DNA of 64,000 bases from Proteromonas lacertae (taxonomy: Eukaryota; Sar; Bigyra; Opalinata; Proteromonadidae): contig NGBS01000324.1 in the NCBI GenBank assembly GCA_002245135.1, positions 1 to 64,000 of the forward strand, given 5' to 3'. The notes below the pieces were generated by a model, which did no database searches, was not told the DNA's origin, and worked only from the letters and a program-made list of their open reading frames with translations. Shown in pieces: positions 27,101 through 41,700 of the stretch (positions are counted from its first letter, which is position 1; every line of letters begins with the position of its first letter). The position numbers were made by a program, and so were the translations under genes.

Positions 27101-28686
27101 CGCTGTAACTACATATTTCTTAACTGATGTTAATTCTTCAGCATAACCAGTAATAATACCTGTTGTTGGATCAAATCTCAATCCTGATGGTAAATCTGGA
27201 TAAATAGAATATGTAAACTCTTTCTCAGAATACATATTTCTTGGCACATTTGCTGGTATTGGAGTCATATATGGATATATTGCATACATTAATGAGTATT
27301 CTAAATGACCATAATAATAATGATGAACCAAATTTGGACCCATAAATCCTCCAGGATTAGAAGTGGTTCCTACAGCAACATGTATTTCATATCTTAATTT
27401 ATTATTAGGACCAGAACCACGAGCCATTGAGTATTCAAACACATTAAAACCAATGTTTCCTACCAGATTTGGATTACCTAAAGTACAAGCAGCATCTGAA
27501 TTATAATCCCAATGATATTCTTTTTTATCTATACCATAGATATGTGCATGTGCTGCACCAGTACGAAGCATTACTATTCTGGTATTAGTAGCACCATGAT
27601 AATTAATTGATTTAAATGCAACTTTTTGTTCTAAATTCCATCCGTATTCTGGCCATAATAATGAACCTTGTGTATAGTTAATATAATCTCTTGAAGCTAT
27701 GTATTTCAATACAGCTGAACTTAAATCTTGACTTCGAAAATTTACATCACATTTTGCATTTTCAAACTTGTAAATGTATAATAAAAAACCTCCTTGAAAA
27801 TTTCCATGTTGATTTTCTACATAACTGAATTTAACTGTTGTTTTACTTTTACTAAACAAATTACTGGCACTAATAGTTATATCAAATTCTGTTGTACTTG
27901 GCATTGCTGTAAAACTACCTGATAAAGTACAAGTATTAGGATCTAAGGTTAATCCAGTTTGAAATGGAGTTGAAGCTTCACATCCTGTTATTGTTCCTAT
28001 ATAGTTTGTTGGTTTGAAACTTACAGGTATACCTTTTGGTAAATAATATGTCTTTGATGGATATTGAAAATATTGAATTGGGCTTGAACCAACATTCGAG
28101 CCTACACTTAATTTTATTGGAATATCAACTGTAGAAATACCATCAGTGCAGGAGATTAATACATCAGTTTGTTCAACTGTGTCTGTTGGTCCAGTAGTGT
28201 AGATTTTACCGTCTGAATCTAAAGTAACTCCGTTCAACATGTTCTCAGAAGTACACAATGTTATAGGTGCATCACATCTTGGTGGTTGTATAGTAAACGC
28301 TTGAGATGATGAAATAGAAATACCTTCTTCTGTAACACCATAATCACATTTAGTAAGAGTTCCTGTTACTACTAAATTAACATTACCTGTAAAATGATTT
28401 TCTTCAGTTACATAATCAATTTTGTACTGTTTCTTAAAAACAATTGATTCTGCTTTACCAGAAATGACGCATATAGGCGAAATATTTAATCCTGGTGGTA
28501 GTGGAGGAGTAATAACACATGATGTGATAGAAGCAGGACAGGTAACGGCTGTGGCAGATCTTTTTTCTACACTTGATAGTATTAAAAGATCAGTTGAAAC
28601 ACTGCAATCGGCAGAGACAAAGGCTACAATACAAAAATTAAAATTATAAGCATACCTAAGAGTAATAAAAGCGATAAAGAAAACAT
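15125..28686 (-). CDS. Giant multidomain type I membrane protein 1 (PA14/He_PIG/discoidin/sushi), about 4509 aa
   Basis: Exon 1 is 28656-28686 (ATG at 28686, signal peptide MFSLSLLLLLAFVSADC) and a 32-bp phase-1 intron lies at 28624-28655. The second exon, 28623-15125, is 13.5 kb without a stop. Modules in order: He_PIG-like repeats; a degenerate PA14-like domain (about 27790-27280); a Cys-containing beta domain (about 26770); a second beta domain (about 26220); a jelly-roll module with GGIVVHINN (about 25900-25540); a discoidin-like domain (about 25450-25000); sushi-like modules (to 24350); two PA14-like domains (about 23820 and 23060). The beta, jelly-roll and discoidin set then recurs (22070-20240), followed by sushi modules and a run of 13 He_PIG/Ig-like modules of about 90 aa (19450-15900). 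A last four-Cys module, a juxtamembrane domain, one helix (about 15300-15220) and a short basic tail end the protein. A surface adhesin or glycan-binding receptor is likely (inference). Confidence 0.88.
15900..19450 (-). repeat. Tandem array of 13 He_PIG/Ig-like modules
   Basis: Each unit is about 90 residues. It opens with [KA]P..(L/I).Y, has a G...(S/E)..P motif in the middle, then a (G)L.FD..TG.I.G motif and a final YTVTA.N..G.....TI strand. Thirteen successive units can be read between the last internal sushi-like module and the juxtamembrane four-Cys module. Units are clearly diverged in DNA, so this is an old array rather than a fresh expansion. In the membrane protein it would form a long stalk holding the distal PA14 and discoidin modules away from the cell. 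Confidence 0.8.
20240..28000 (-). repeat. Internally duplicated super-module (period about 4.75 kb) in giant protein 1
   Basis: The same order of modules (PA14-like, Cys-beta domain X, He_PIG, Cys-beta domain Y, jelly-roll, discoidin-like, sushi-like) occurs twice. Domain X starts near 26770 and 22070, Y near 26220 and 21480, and the discoidin-like domain near 25450 and 20670: constant offsets of 4.7-4.8 kb. Sequence identity is low but the order and spacing are kept. Confidence 0.7.
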
Positions 28687-29790
28687 AATAAGAATAAGAA
28701 ATAGTGTTTCTTTGTATAGGATAAAAGAATGAAAAAAGAAAGTTATCATAATACCCCCTTCAATAAAATCTTTTTTTGAATAACTGATTTTTTAAAGTAT
28801 TATTTATATCTTTGAAACGTTTTTTTACGATAACTACAAATAATAAAATTAAAAAAATTTGTTAAGATGTACATCTTGCATTGAGCTATCGTATAGCGTA
28901 GTTTTTTTTGAAATTTCCTCATGTTGCCAATTTAGTTTATTTTAGATTTTTGTTATTTCTATTGATTGGTTTATCTAAAAATAAAATAAGTGTGTAATCT
29001 TTAAGAATGCTTTACTTTTTTGTAGGAGTAACAAAAAACTGGCTACTGCATATCAGTTTTTGTTCCTTTTTATGAGTTTTTTTAGATTAATCAATGAGAT
29101 TTTCGAACATATGTAAGTAAATTATGAATGTTTTTTATTCTGTAGATTTTGTTGTATATACTGTAATGATCAGGTTTAAGAATTAGAGGTAGAAATTTTG
29201 GCTAGGTTATTTAATGTAAGTATATTATTTAGAATGTTAATGTAATTAATAATCATAGTTATATATTTATTATACTCTATTATTATTATTCCATAACTAT
29301 AACTCATACTCAGGTAATAAACATACATTATATATAATAAATAGTAAAATTAAGAGATTGTAACAGTTTTATTTACAATGTAACACCCAAAATTTAAACT
29401 AAGTGCTTTTATATTTATTTTTGAATTTCATGAACTTTTGTCTCACACAAATTAAGAAAATACCCTCAAATTAAGATCTACTATGATATGGTTCATATTT
29501 CATCCACATAAATACTATCATTTAAACAATTAAAGGTTGGTGATTAGTTGTGATAACCAAACACTAACCTATTACGTAAGATAATTCTAATCATGCTTTT
29601 AAAATTATATACAAAAACTATAAATTGGTAAATCTACAGTTTTGCTGAATTTAATTACAAGAGTTATTCATTATATAGTAAACACAAAGATTCAGTTTCA
29701 TTTATCATTCAAAAAAATCCCCTAAAATTAAGAATTATTAAATCACTATTAAATAAAGCCTCACATTGGATCTTTTTGATTGATTGAATC
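28687..29790. promoter_or_regulatory. Long divergent intergenic region between the two giant surface genes
   Basis: About 1.1 kb separates the ATGs at 28686 (-) and 29791 (+). Other divergent gaps in this window are 87-171 bp, so this one is unusually long. It is very AT-rich with T-runs and short local palindromic bits (for example around 28866-28900). I find no ORF, tRNA or transposon ends. It must hold both promoters and possibly long 5' leaders or shared control elements (inference). Confidence 0.5.
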
Positions 29791-32700
29791 ATGTTATTAA
29801 TTCTTGCTTTATTCCTCGTTTGTTGTATAATATATATTATTTTTACTATTTTAATGAAATATAGGTTCGGCTGGAACAATAAACTGTCAAGTACACAACA
29901 GTGAATACACTTATGTGTTTAATGAAGTGGTTAATATCAATCCACTATGTGATGTTGAGGTGACATCAGCTGAGGTAACACCTGATTTACCAGCAGATCT
30001 TCAATTAGATAAGACAGGAATGATTTCAGGTACATTAGGCTCTGTGAAGACTACAAAGGTTATGTACACAGTGAAATTAACTTCAACTACAGGTGATGGG
30101 TATTCTGGTTCTTATTCTATTTACATAACTGTAAATGAACCAATCTCAAACTGTAATTATCATGTAGCGACATTTGTGTTTGTGAGAAACTATTATAACA
30201 CTTATCTACCACCAGAGTGCAATTCCAAACTAACAAGAGCAGCTATCAAGTCTGGTTTTCCAAGTGGAATTCAAGTCAATACAACAACAGGTGCTTTATA
30301 TGGTATTACAACAGATAGCAGTGGTACTGGTAGTGCAATTATAACATTTACAGGATTAGGCAATCGAGAAGTGGATGTGACAATTCCATTTAAAGTAATT
30401 GGGCCAGATGATTCAAATTCAATAATGACTCCTGGTTTTCTATTAAGAATAAAAGATGGTAATATGAACTGGAATCAATGGAGAAATTTATGGAAAGAAC
30501 TAGATACAGCTGATACAACATATGAATTTAACTCTTTAGCAACATCTGATTATAATTGTGGTGAAAGTGGAGCTTGTGCAGCTTCAAAGGGAAGATTAAA
30601 GAACTATTTCATAAAATTCACTTCAACCTTAAAAGTGGAAGAAACAGGTACTTATTTGTTTAGTTGTAATGCTGATGATTATATGGCATTCTTCATTGAT
30701 GATATGGAAAATCCCAAAACTGAAACAACATTTTGGACAATGACAAATATTGTCACAACATCTTTAGCAGCTGGCTGGCATCCAATTGGTATAATAATGA
30801 AACAAAATGATGGTGGACATGGATTACATTTGAAATGGAAGAAAGAAGGAAATAATGATTATAAGATAATTGATTCTAATCATTTAAGATATATTCCACC
30901 TCCAGTTCAATATGTTAATTACTTTAGTGATTCATTTATTGCTTATTCTGATCAACAATTTAATTCAAAACCTACCATTCAAGGATATGTAGGTAGTATA
31001 ACAGAAGCTGGTAGTTCAAAATTATCTGATATTGGTCTAAGTGTTTCTCCATCAACAGGTGCAATATCTGGAACACCAACATCGAATGATGATAGATTGA
31101 AGAATATTTTATTGAAATATGGTAATTCTGTAAGTGATTATGGAACATTTGATGTTCCATTAACATTCCAAATTGTTAGAAGAAACAAGAATTCCGTTGT
31201 TCCTGGTCTTCGAGCTAATTATTATAAATCGCCTTACCGTGGATGTGAATGGAGAGAAATAGATGGAAGTGATATTTTAACCTATTCAAGAATTGATACT
31301 ACTATTCAACATTCAACCTCTGATAAATTATGGGATGAATTAACAGCTGATTTTCAACAATATTACACAGTGGAATGGACTGGTGTAATAGTTCCACCAG
31401 CAGCTGGTACTTATACAATAACAATTAGTGCTGATACTGGAGCAAGATTAGAATTGAATAATACAATAATAACAGCTGAAGGTTCCAGTTGTGATGGTAT
31501 TAAGACAGCCACAGGTAGATTCTATTTGACTGATGATGTAAACACTATTAGAATAGTGTATTGGAAAGCTGGTGGTTCAACATCTAAATCATTCCAAATA
31601 ACCTGGTCTAGTTCTACAATTCAAACTCCAGTTGTTATTGGATCATCTTATTTTGGTCGTTTACCAACTAAGCCATTTAATTATCATTATGATATAGCAA
31701 CTTATATTAGCGGAGTTGCAGCTTCCAATAATTGTCCAGTATTTAAGAATGATAATGATAAATCTCAATATACCAAATATGAAATTGATCCTCCATTACC
31801 AAGTGGAATGGGTTTAAATAGTGATAATTGTATTAGTGGAACTCCAAGTGGTTCTTATGCATTATTAGATTATAAGATAAGTGCTTCAAATGATGCAGGA
31901 ACAACCAAAATCTCCACAACAGTAAAGATTCAAATTCGTAAAGTATCTATTCCAACAAGATTTGAATATCCAAGTGAAGGTATTACTACAACAATTGGTA
32001 ATAAAGTGTTGATTACTCCAACATTAGTTGCTCCTGAAGATAGTTTAATAACATTTACAAGTGATCCATCATTACCAACTGGTTTATATTTTGATGAAAG
32101 AGGAGCAATATATGGTTATCCAACACAATCATTCAGTGGAACAATTACAGTAACTGCAATGAATGAAGCTGGTTCAGTTGATGCAGCATTGTCTGTTACA
32201 ATCAGTGATTGTTCTGGTGGTGGTAATTTTGTATCATTAAGATATCAAATGGGTGATCCTCAAGTTGATATAACAGTAACTGGTAATAATGAAGTATTAT
32301 ATGTGAAAACATCTGAAGAACATATAGTTGATTCATTCTATCAAACATTCTTTTGTTCATCAGCTTCGTCAATTAATGTTGAGATAAGAAGTACAGCTAA
32401 GAGAGGAGGTGTAATGTTAATTAGTGGTTATGGAAATGTAGTATTTAGTAAATTTGCTTATCCTGATGGAGAATTTAGTAAGACTTATACAGTTTCAGTA
32501 GTAATGAATGGTGAACCACAAGTGACATATCCAAGTCAAATAACAGCAACAGTAAATGAAGAAATAAGAATCTATCCAACTCAAATAACTAATGGAATTA
32601 ATAGATTTGAAATTGGATTATTATTACCACTTGGTTTGAATTTGAATAAAACATCTGGTGAAATATATGGTTCTCCAAGTGAAGCTGGTACTTATGAATC

Positions 32701-35700
32701 AAAAATAGTTGGTTATAATTTATTTGACCAACAGGAACAATCAACTGAAGCAATTATTACATTTGTTATAAATGGTCAATGTCAAGGAAGTAGAATGTTA
32801 TTCACAATTGAAGCAGATGTTACTCCAGAATCAACAACATCAGTATTAAGAGTAAAGAGTTATTCAAGTAATTCTTATCTTATTGATTATGATTCTTTAA
32901 CTCAAAGTTCAAGATATCGTTATTCGAAGTGTATTAATCAAGATACATTATTAATAACGTATGGTAGTTCCAAAGTTGGTTCTAATAGTGTAACATATCG
33001 AATATATCGTCAAGGTGTTTTAATCAATACATTATCATCCAGAAGTGTGACAGAAGTGTCAGTATTATTCGTACTAGCAATTGATTCCTCAACAGAATGG
33101 GAATACTCTTCCTCAGTAGCTGGTGATGATTGGAAAACTAGTACAGGTGGTTGGTCAAAAGCTAGACCTGGTAGATTCCCAGATAGAACTGGTATAACAA
33201 CTTATTATCGAACTACATTTGATACCTCAGGTATTGATTTAACGTCATTATTGAAATTCCAATTAACAGTAACTTATGAAGCTGGTATTGTAGTATATAT
33301 AAATGGAAAAGAGTTTTATAGAAGAAATTTCAATGTGAATGTTGGAACAATAACAAGTACTACAGAACCAAATAGGGATTTTGATACAGCAAGTGCTCAT
33401 CCATTATATGGACATTCAAGATTATTAAACTCTGGTATAAACTATATAGCAGTAGAAATCCATCGAAAGAATGGTGGTAAAGCAACAGAAACATTTAGAG
33501 GTGAATTATTATATGATACTCAAGGAAATGGATTGAATTTCTTAATGCCAAATGTTGATATAACAAGTCAAAACAATTTATGGTTTTCAACCAATGTAGG
33601 TACATGGGATAGTTGGCAAAATGGTGTTGAAACTTTTAGAAAGTTGTTTGATCAAAATCTAAATTCAAAATATTTAGTTGAAATTCCAAATGCTAATGAT
33701 GGTTTAAGAGTTAGATATTCCTTCTTTGATGGCGCTGCTTCATTAATTGATGAATATGTTATAGGAACTGCAAATGACTGTATTGGAAGAGATCCAAAGA
33801 GATGGGTTGTTGAAGGTTTAAGACAGTTTGACAATTTAGATTGGACTTGGGAAAAAATAGTTGAAGTAAATGATGCAAATGCGCTTCCTGGAACTCCTGT
33901 TGGATCAATTAAAGATGATGCTCAAGAAAATACAAGAAATAAGTATAATTATTTCAGAATTCCAAATCCAAAAGATTATGTTTATGAAGCTGTTAGATTA
34001 ACTATATTTGAAATTAAAAAACCAAATGATGGTGGATGTGATACAAGAGTTCAATTATCAGAGTTTAATGTAAGAAATTATTATTCCTTAACATGTCCAG
34101 CAAAAGATGGTTATCCAGAGACAGTTATAGGACAAACAGTAAGAGTAGTTTGTCCTGATGGATATGATGGTGTAAGAACAAGAATATGTAATAATGATGG
34201 TAATTGGGGAGATGAAGATAAATCAGGCTGTTCAGCTGGTGCTGAAGCTTCAAGAATTGATTATTTCCCATCTTTACTTAGTGGAAGTGTAGGTGTTTCT
34301 ATTGAGCCAATGGTTGCTAGTCCAAATGGTATAGTTTTATCATATGAAATATCTCCAAGATTACCAGATGGATTATCTCTTGATCCAAAATCTGGTATTA
34401 TATCTGGTATTCCATCTGAAGAAGTAAGTCCACAAAAGACTTATACTGTTACTGGAAGAACATTAACGAGTAGAGTATTAGTCAATATAATGATTACTAT
34501 TAACACATTAAAATGTGAAAGTAAAACTGAATTTGGTAAAACCTATCCTGCAGTTCCGGTTGGAGGAATAATAATAGGTAAATGTCTTGATAGTTATAGT
34601 GGATATTCAACGAGTGTTTGTGTTTCAACAGGATCTGGAGCAAGTTGGGGACCTTGGGATAAAATAACTCATTGTAATGTCGGACAGTCTGCTGGCTGTC
34701 AATTTATCAATGATGTAGAAACAAAAGTAGGAGCTGTTGTAAATCAGCCAATTACATGTTCGAGACCTCCAACTACTGTAACAGTAGAACCATTCTTACC
34801 AAATGCATTGACTGTCACTACAAGTGGAAATGGTTTATTATTGAGTGGTACAGCAAATATTGCTTCAGCAAAACAAACATATACAATAAATGCAACTTAT
34901 GGAATTAATGGTTATGATGTTATTTCATTTGATTTGTCAGTTTATGAAACAATAACAAGTTGTACATTAGGATTCACTGGCTCATTACCAATCGTACTGA
35001 ATGTAGAAACAACAATAATTCCAGCAGAATGTAATTCAATAATCACATCTTATCAATCGAATAATCTACCACCTGGTTTTACAATAGATAGTAAAACAGG
35101 TTATATAAAAGGTATAGCCACAACTCCATATAGTGGTTCAATAACAGTAAGTGTATCTAATCCATCAAATACATTCCAATATCAAATCCCAGTTACTATC
35201 ACTGATAAAGTGGAAAGTCTATCAGGTTTAGAAGGATATATTACAAATGAAGGTCAAATAACAGATTTTAATACAATATACAATCAATATATGTCTGGTA
35301 GTTTAGTAACAAACAAATTACCGAATATGCCTGAGAATATAGCATCTTTACATGTTTCTGAAACAATGATTTGGCCTGGTCCAATGACAAGAAAAACATA
35401 TTATTGGGTAGTATTCAAAGGATATATGAATGTAAGATGTGCTGGTACATATTATATACAATCTGGTGGAGATGATAAAATGGCATTATTTATTGATGAT
35501 ATGACAACTCCTCAATATATTAATACTCAATGGAATGCAATTGATGAACATAATATGACATTGACATTAGGACCACATGAAGTAATGATTATGTATCACA
35601 ATGCTGAAGGTTCAGGAAATATAGGTATGAAATGGAGATGTCGTGCTTGTGGAATTAACACACTTACCCCAATAGAAGATTCAGTATTTAGTCATGGTAG

Positions 35701-38700
35701 TTTTGCACCATTACAAAGAATAACCTATCCAGTCAGTGATATAATATTGATTAAAGGTATTAATAGTGGTGAAATAAGACCAACAGTAGTAGGTGAAGTT
35801 ACATCTTGGAGTATAGACAGAGATACTCCACCAGGTGTAGTATTCCAAGATGGTATATTTAGTGGTACTCCAACAGAAGCTTATCCTCGAAGAGAATATA
35901 CAATAATTGCTTCAAATACAGTAACTGCAACACAAAAAGTATATCTTGGTACTTTAGATAACACAACAGATACAATGGCGAAAGGATTAGTAGGTGAATA
36001 TTACAGTGGAGTAATAACAAGTTGTGAAGCAATTGATGCAAGTTTAATACCTGAAAATTATGCTTTAAGATTTGAAAGAGTAGAAAGTGATGGTTTGAAT
36101 TTTGAAGAATCAGTAGCTGTTTGGAATGGTTTAAGTGGTGAATTTCAAAATTCCTACATAGCATTTTGGAGTGGTTATTTATATGTTCAAGAAAAAGCCA
36201 CATATTCATTTACAATGACATGTCAAGATTGGTGTAGTATGTATATCAGTACTGAAAAACCTTATACAGCTGAAGGATGTGGAAAAGTGACAATAGATAT
36301 CCAACTTTCTTTAAATCAAGGATTTCAATACTTTGCAGTTTCTTATGGAAAAACAAATAGTGGAAGAACAAAATCCTTCTCAATATCATGGTCTCAAGAT
36401 ACTGGTAATTTCCAATTTGATAAGAAGATTTTAGATAATAATTATTTATATCACAAACCAGAAAGTTATTTAGAATACACCTATAAGAAAGCCAGATATA
36501 TCAGTAATGTGGAAATTAAAAGAAATACTCCATTATTTGTTTCAGTAAATCCAAGTGCATATAAATCATTCAAGATAAAGCCATCATTACCAAGTGGTTT
36601 ATTTATTGATGAAACAACAGGAGCTATATATGGTAAATGTACTTCATTCTCAGTTGCAAATATTGTTTATACCATAACAGCAACAAGTACAACTGGATTA
36701 GAACCATTAACATCTAAAATCGAATTTGCTGTAGAACCAAGATATATTCCAAGTGATTTAGTATATCCTGATATAGATGGTCAAATAGGTCAACAATTAT
36801 TTAGAATGGTAAATAATGTAAAAGTTACTTCAATTATTCCTACAGTTAATAATGCTGTTAGTATATTCTATCAATTAGAAACTAAATTACCAAAAGGTTT
36901 ATCATTAGATCCATCGACAGGTGGTATTAGTGGAACTCCATTAGAGACATTTAGTGGAACAGTAAGAATCTCTGCCAGTAATCCATCTGGAAGAATAGAA
37001 GTAGATGTTAATATGGTGATAAGAGGTTGTGATGGTGGAAAAGTATTCCAGAAAATCGATTATACAATAGGAAGTGGAGATGTGAGTGTAGTATTAGCAT
37101 CAGAAAGTGGAATGAAATTCTATGAAAAACAAGGTCCACTCAATGCATTCCGAAGTTATGAATATCAAGGTTGTGCTAATGCTGGAACAAATGTATTGAA
37201 TTTCACAACAGGAAGTAGTTCATTCTTTGGTGGTAGTTATGTAATATCTGTTGATGGATTAGTAGTGAAATCTGGTTTTTATGAAGGTAAAGCAAATACC
37301 AGATATTCATTTAGATATAACAATGTAATTCAACAAGCAGTTCCAACATTGACATATGAAACAAAAACCTCGTTGATTTATGGTGAAGATTTAAGATTCA
37401 ATTTAGATGTAGTAAATGGATGTAAGAATTTCGTACTTTTAAATCCAATCAAAATACCAGAAGGTATTACATTTGATACAGAAACTGGTTTAATAACTGG
37501 CTCATCAGATAAACTCCAATTCTCTCCTCAATATAGTTTCACAGTAGAATGTAGTAATGATATTGGAACATCAAGTCCATATAAGATTACAATTGATAAT
37601 TTAGGAGGTTGTGATAATGAAGGAACATACTTCAAGATTAGATTTAAGACTGGAAAAGATGGTAATGATATGTCAGTTCGAATGAGATATTTCACAACTC
37701 AAGCTCAATTATTCTCATTAGTAAATGCTTTGCCTGATTATAGTGAGAAGACCTTAGATTTCTGCGTAATAGGTGGTGTTTATGAAGTAATTTATGGTTC
37801 TGCAAGTAATAAGAAATGGTCAAATGAAGCAAGAGTAGACATTTTGATGGATAGTTCTGAATTATATACATTCCAATTTAAAGAAGATACTGGACCAAAG
37901 ACCGAGAAAGTGACATTAGCTAACTATGCAAGAGAAACTTCATTATGGTGGTTTGGAAATACTGAACCAGAAACTGATTTATATAAATATGAATTAGATA
38001 AGAAATTATTTACCCAGAGATTAAGAGCTAATCAATTCCCACCAAGATTATCGACAACCAATTATTATGCCCTTGAATTCTACTTCAATGATGATGTAAA
38101 ACAGATTTATTCAATTGCTCAAACAGTGACATATGATGCTGGTATAGTGATGTATTTGAATGGAAAAGAATTCTATCGAAAATACTTACCATCTGGTTAT
38201 ATAAACTTCAATACAAGAGCCACAAAGAAATTTGATACAATAGTACCCAGAACAGTTTCTGCAGCTCAAATTCTTATAAACAATGGATATAATTATTTAG
38301 TAGTTGAAACACATAAACATCGAAGTAGTCAAACATTAGATCCATTTAAAATGAGTGCTACACCAACCATATTCATTGGTGATAATTGTTGGGGTAGAAC
38401 TGATATGGGTGGAATGCATGGTAGAACTAATAGACCTGATATAACTTATGAAGGTGAATTTGGACAGCATAAAGCAGTGGATTATGTAATTGATACTTAT
38501 CTTAAAACAGTATTCAATCCAGGTGAAACAGTAGAATTAGAATGGTGGTATTATAATGAAAAAGCAGAATTCTTCAGTAGATTCGATATTTACACTGGTG
38601 TACATAGTGGTAATTATGTAGCAAAAAGTTTTAAAGTATATGGTGCGAATGATCATGATGATCCTGAATATGAGTTGTTAGTTGAACAAAATAACATTAA

Positions 38701-41700
38701 AAATAGTCAATGGCAAGTTAGTAATGCTCATTTATCAAATAATTACAAATCATATCATATATACAAAGTGGTAATTCCACAAACATTTGGCTTAACAAAT
38801 GGAAAATATGAATTAAGAATTCCCGAAATAAGAGCAGTAAGTTGTACATTAACATATTGTCAACCAGATGGTATTTGGCCATTAACAGCCAGTAGATACA
38901 CAGCCACAATGAAATGTTCTGGAGCTGGTGAATCAGGTTATATTAAAAGAACTTGTAGTGAATCTACTCAATGGGGTCAAGAAGATAGATCAGCATGTAA
39001 ACCCTCAGCTACTTCAATTAGTTATAATTCAATGTCAAGCTTAGATTTCCCAATTGGTTATGAAAAATCATATTTATTAACAAGTAATGGAGGTGTTAAT
39101 AGATATACAATAAAAGGAGATTTACCATCGGGAGTATTATTTAATTCAGAAACAGGTGAAATCAGAGGTAAATCAACAAGTAAATTAACGTCTTCATGTG
39201 TAGTAAGTGCAATTATAAATGCAGAAACATATCCAACAGTGAGTATAACAATAACGAGTGACTATATAACCTGTAAAGAATTTGATGGTTATAAAGAAAC
39301 CACAGCATTTGAAGAATCATTTAAGCCATGTGATGATGGATATGAAGGATTCAAGAAGAGAGTGTGTTCACAATATTCTCCAGGAGACTGGGGAGATGAA
39401 ATCACAACAGGATGTAAGATGTTAAAACCAAGATTCTCTTTCCCCCAAACCCAAATAAGTGTGATACAAGGTGAATATAAAACAATAGCTGCAGTAGCTC
39501 AACCAGTAAAACCAAAATCTTATTCGTTAGCATTTGAAGATGGAACAGATATATCATCCTCAGGAATAACAATATCCAATGAAGGAATAATCACATTCAG
39601 TACAACAAATACATTTAATGTAAAAACATTAAAAGTGACAGGTACAAATGATGGTGGTTCAACAACAGTAGATTTATTAGTATCTTCGTTCAGTAGTGAT
39701 GGTACAACGTTTACATATAGTCAAGGAATGTCATTCCAATTATCAAAGAATGTAGAAGTAACAAGCGATCAATATCCACAAGAAAGTGTTTTAGTAATAG
39801 GAGCATTTAAAGAAGTTAAGACAGTTCCTTTATTACCAACAGGGCTTCAAATCTCAACAATAAATGGAATGGTTTATGGAACTCCAATTGCTGATTCTCC
39901 TTTAACAAACTATGTAGTGACAGCCATATCTGAAAGAGGAATATCTGTAAATGGTGGTCAATTTTCATTAAGTGTAACAACCAAATATTGTAGTGCGGCA
40001 ACTAATTATACTCAAGCTGAAGCTGGTCAATATAGTAAAAGAGATTGTCCTCGAGGATATAAAGGAAGTATTTATCGATATTGCCCATTGAAACCATATC
40101 CATTATTTGAAGAAGAAGTGAATAATTGTACAGCAATAAATCCAATAGCTTTCAGTTATCCAAATGGTGGTTCATTTACATTGACAGTGGGTATTGATGT
40201 AGTAGAAATAGTTCCAATAATCGAAGGAAATGTGAATACAGTGACATTCACAATAACATCAGGTGAACTTCCAGAAGGTTTATATTTAGAAAAGAATGGT
40301 AAAATAACAGGTGCTCCAATCAGTGAAGGAAATTCAAGATTAACAATTCAAGCTAAAGATACAGATCCAATTGAAGCATATTTAACATTAACAATAGTAA
40401 AAGCATATTGTGAATCTTCATCTGAATGTCAAAGAACAGAAGCAGGTGGATTATGTACAAAATCCTGTGGAAGTGGAATGGATGGTTTAATCACAATTCG
40501 TTGTTCATTTAGTGCAACACCTGAATGGATGGAACCTGATACAACATCTTGTATTGCTGTAGCACCTGAGTCATTCACCTATCCAATGATGAATCAATTA
40601 CCATTTTATGTGGGAATGATAAACTCTTATAAACCAAGTTATACTGGAGGAAAGCCAGATAAATATGAGATAACAAAAGGATCAGTTCCAGATGGAATAA
40701 CATTCAATATCAAAGATGGTATGTTAATTGGTTCAACTCAAAGAGAAGGAGGTCCATACACATTCACAGTAACTGCAAGTAATTCTCGAGGTTCAAAGAA
40801 TGCCGAAGTGACAATAACATCGGTATTAGCAAAATGTCCTGAAAGAGATGGATTTGAAGAAACAATAGCTGGTGGTGTAGCAACAAAGCCATGTACAGGA
40901 GCAACTGAAGTAGGTGAAATAGTAAGAGAATGTCCAAGAGAACCAAATCCACAATGGGGTCCAATACAGAATAAATGTAAAGAAGGTGCTCCAATAATCG
41001 AATATCCAGCGAAATTATTAACAGTTTATCTTGATGTTCCATTCAAGATGGAAATAGCTAGAGTTCAAGGAAATCCAACTGAATATGAAGTAGAAGGTGA
41101 TTTACCTCCAGGTATAACAATAAATCCAGATGATGGAACAGTGAGTGGAACAGTGAAACAAATGGGAGAAATAACTTCTTATGTTGTTTATGTTTATGCA
41201 ACTCGAAAGTTAGATTCAGCGATATCTAATAAATTCTTATTATCATTTGATATAGCTAGATTCACGTGTGCAAGTGAAGGAAGTTGGCCAAGTGCAAATT
41301 ATGGATATAATTCTGCAATATTCTGTCATAGTAATTACACTGGTATTCAAACAAGATCATGTAGTAGTTATAAGATGTCAGGTGATATTCCAATTGGTCA
41401 ATGGGGTAGTATAGATGACAGTAAATGTATATTGAATGAAGAAGTACTTGAACCACCAAATAACGATATAATTGTTTCATATGAGTTATTAATACCAAGA
41501 GTAGAATTATCTGATATGACTGCTCAACATTATCAAGCTTTACAAGAAACCACTACATTTGTAATTGCTAATATATCCAAATCAACAAATGCTGGAGCAA
41601 CAATAAGTGATGGTAAGATAGTGATATTATTTGAAACAACTGAAGGAGTGTCTGGAGTAATAGCTAGAACATTGATAAGAGATTCAACAAGTAATTGTGA

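Noticed and set aside
28258-28258. Apparent start of giant protein 1 at 28258
   Set aside because: The codon is TTG and the frame stays open upstream to an intron and a signal-peptide exon with ATG at 28686, so the longer model is far better.
28422-28649. A 75-codon plus-strand frame upstream of giant gene 1
   Set aside because: It is antisense to the 5' part of exon 2 of giant protein 1. The minus strand there codes an in-frame He_PIG-type motif and leads back through a GTAT...TAG intron to a good signal peptide.
30425-36460. Reading the PA14 domains as a sign of a toxin
   Set aside because: PA14 is a widespread carbohydrate-binding module in adhesins and enzymes; here it sits in type I membrane proteins with Ig-like stalks and no toxin catalytic domain.
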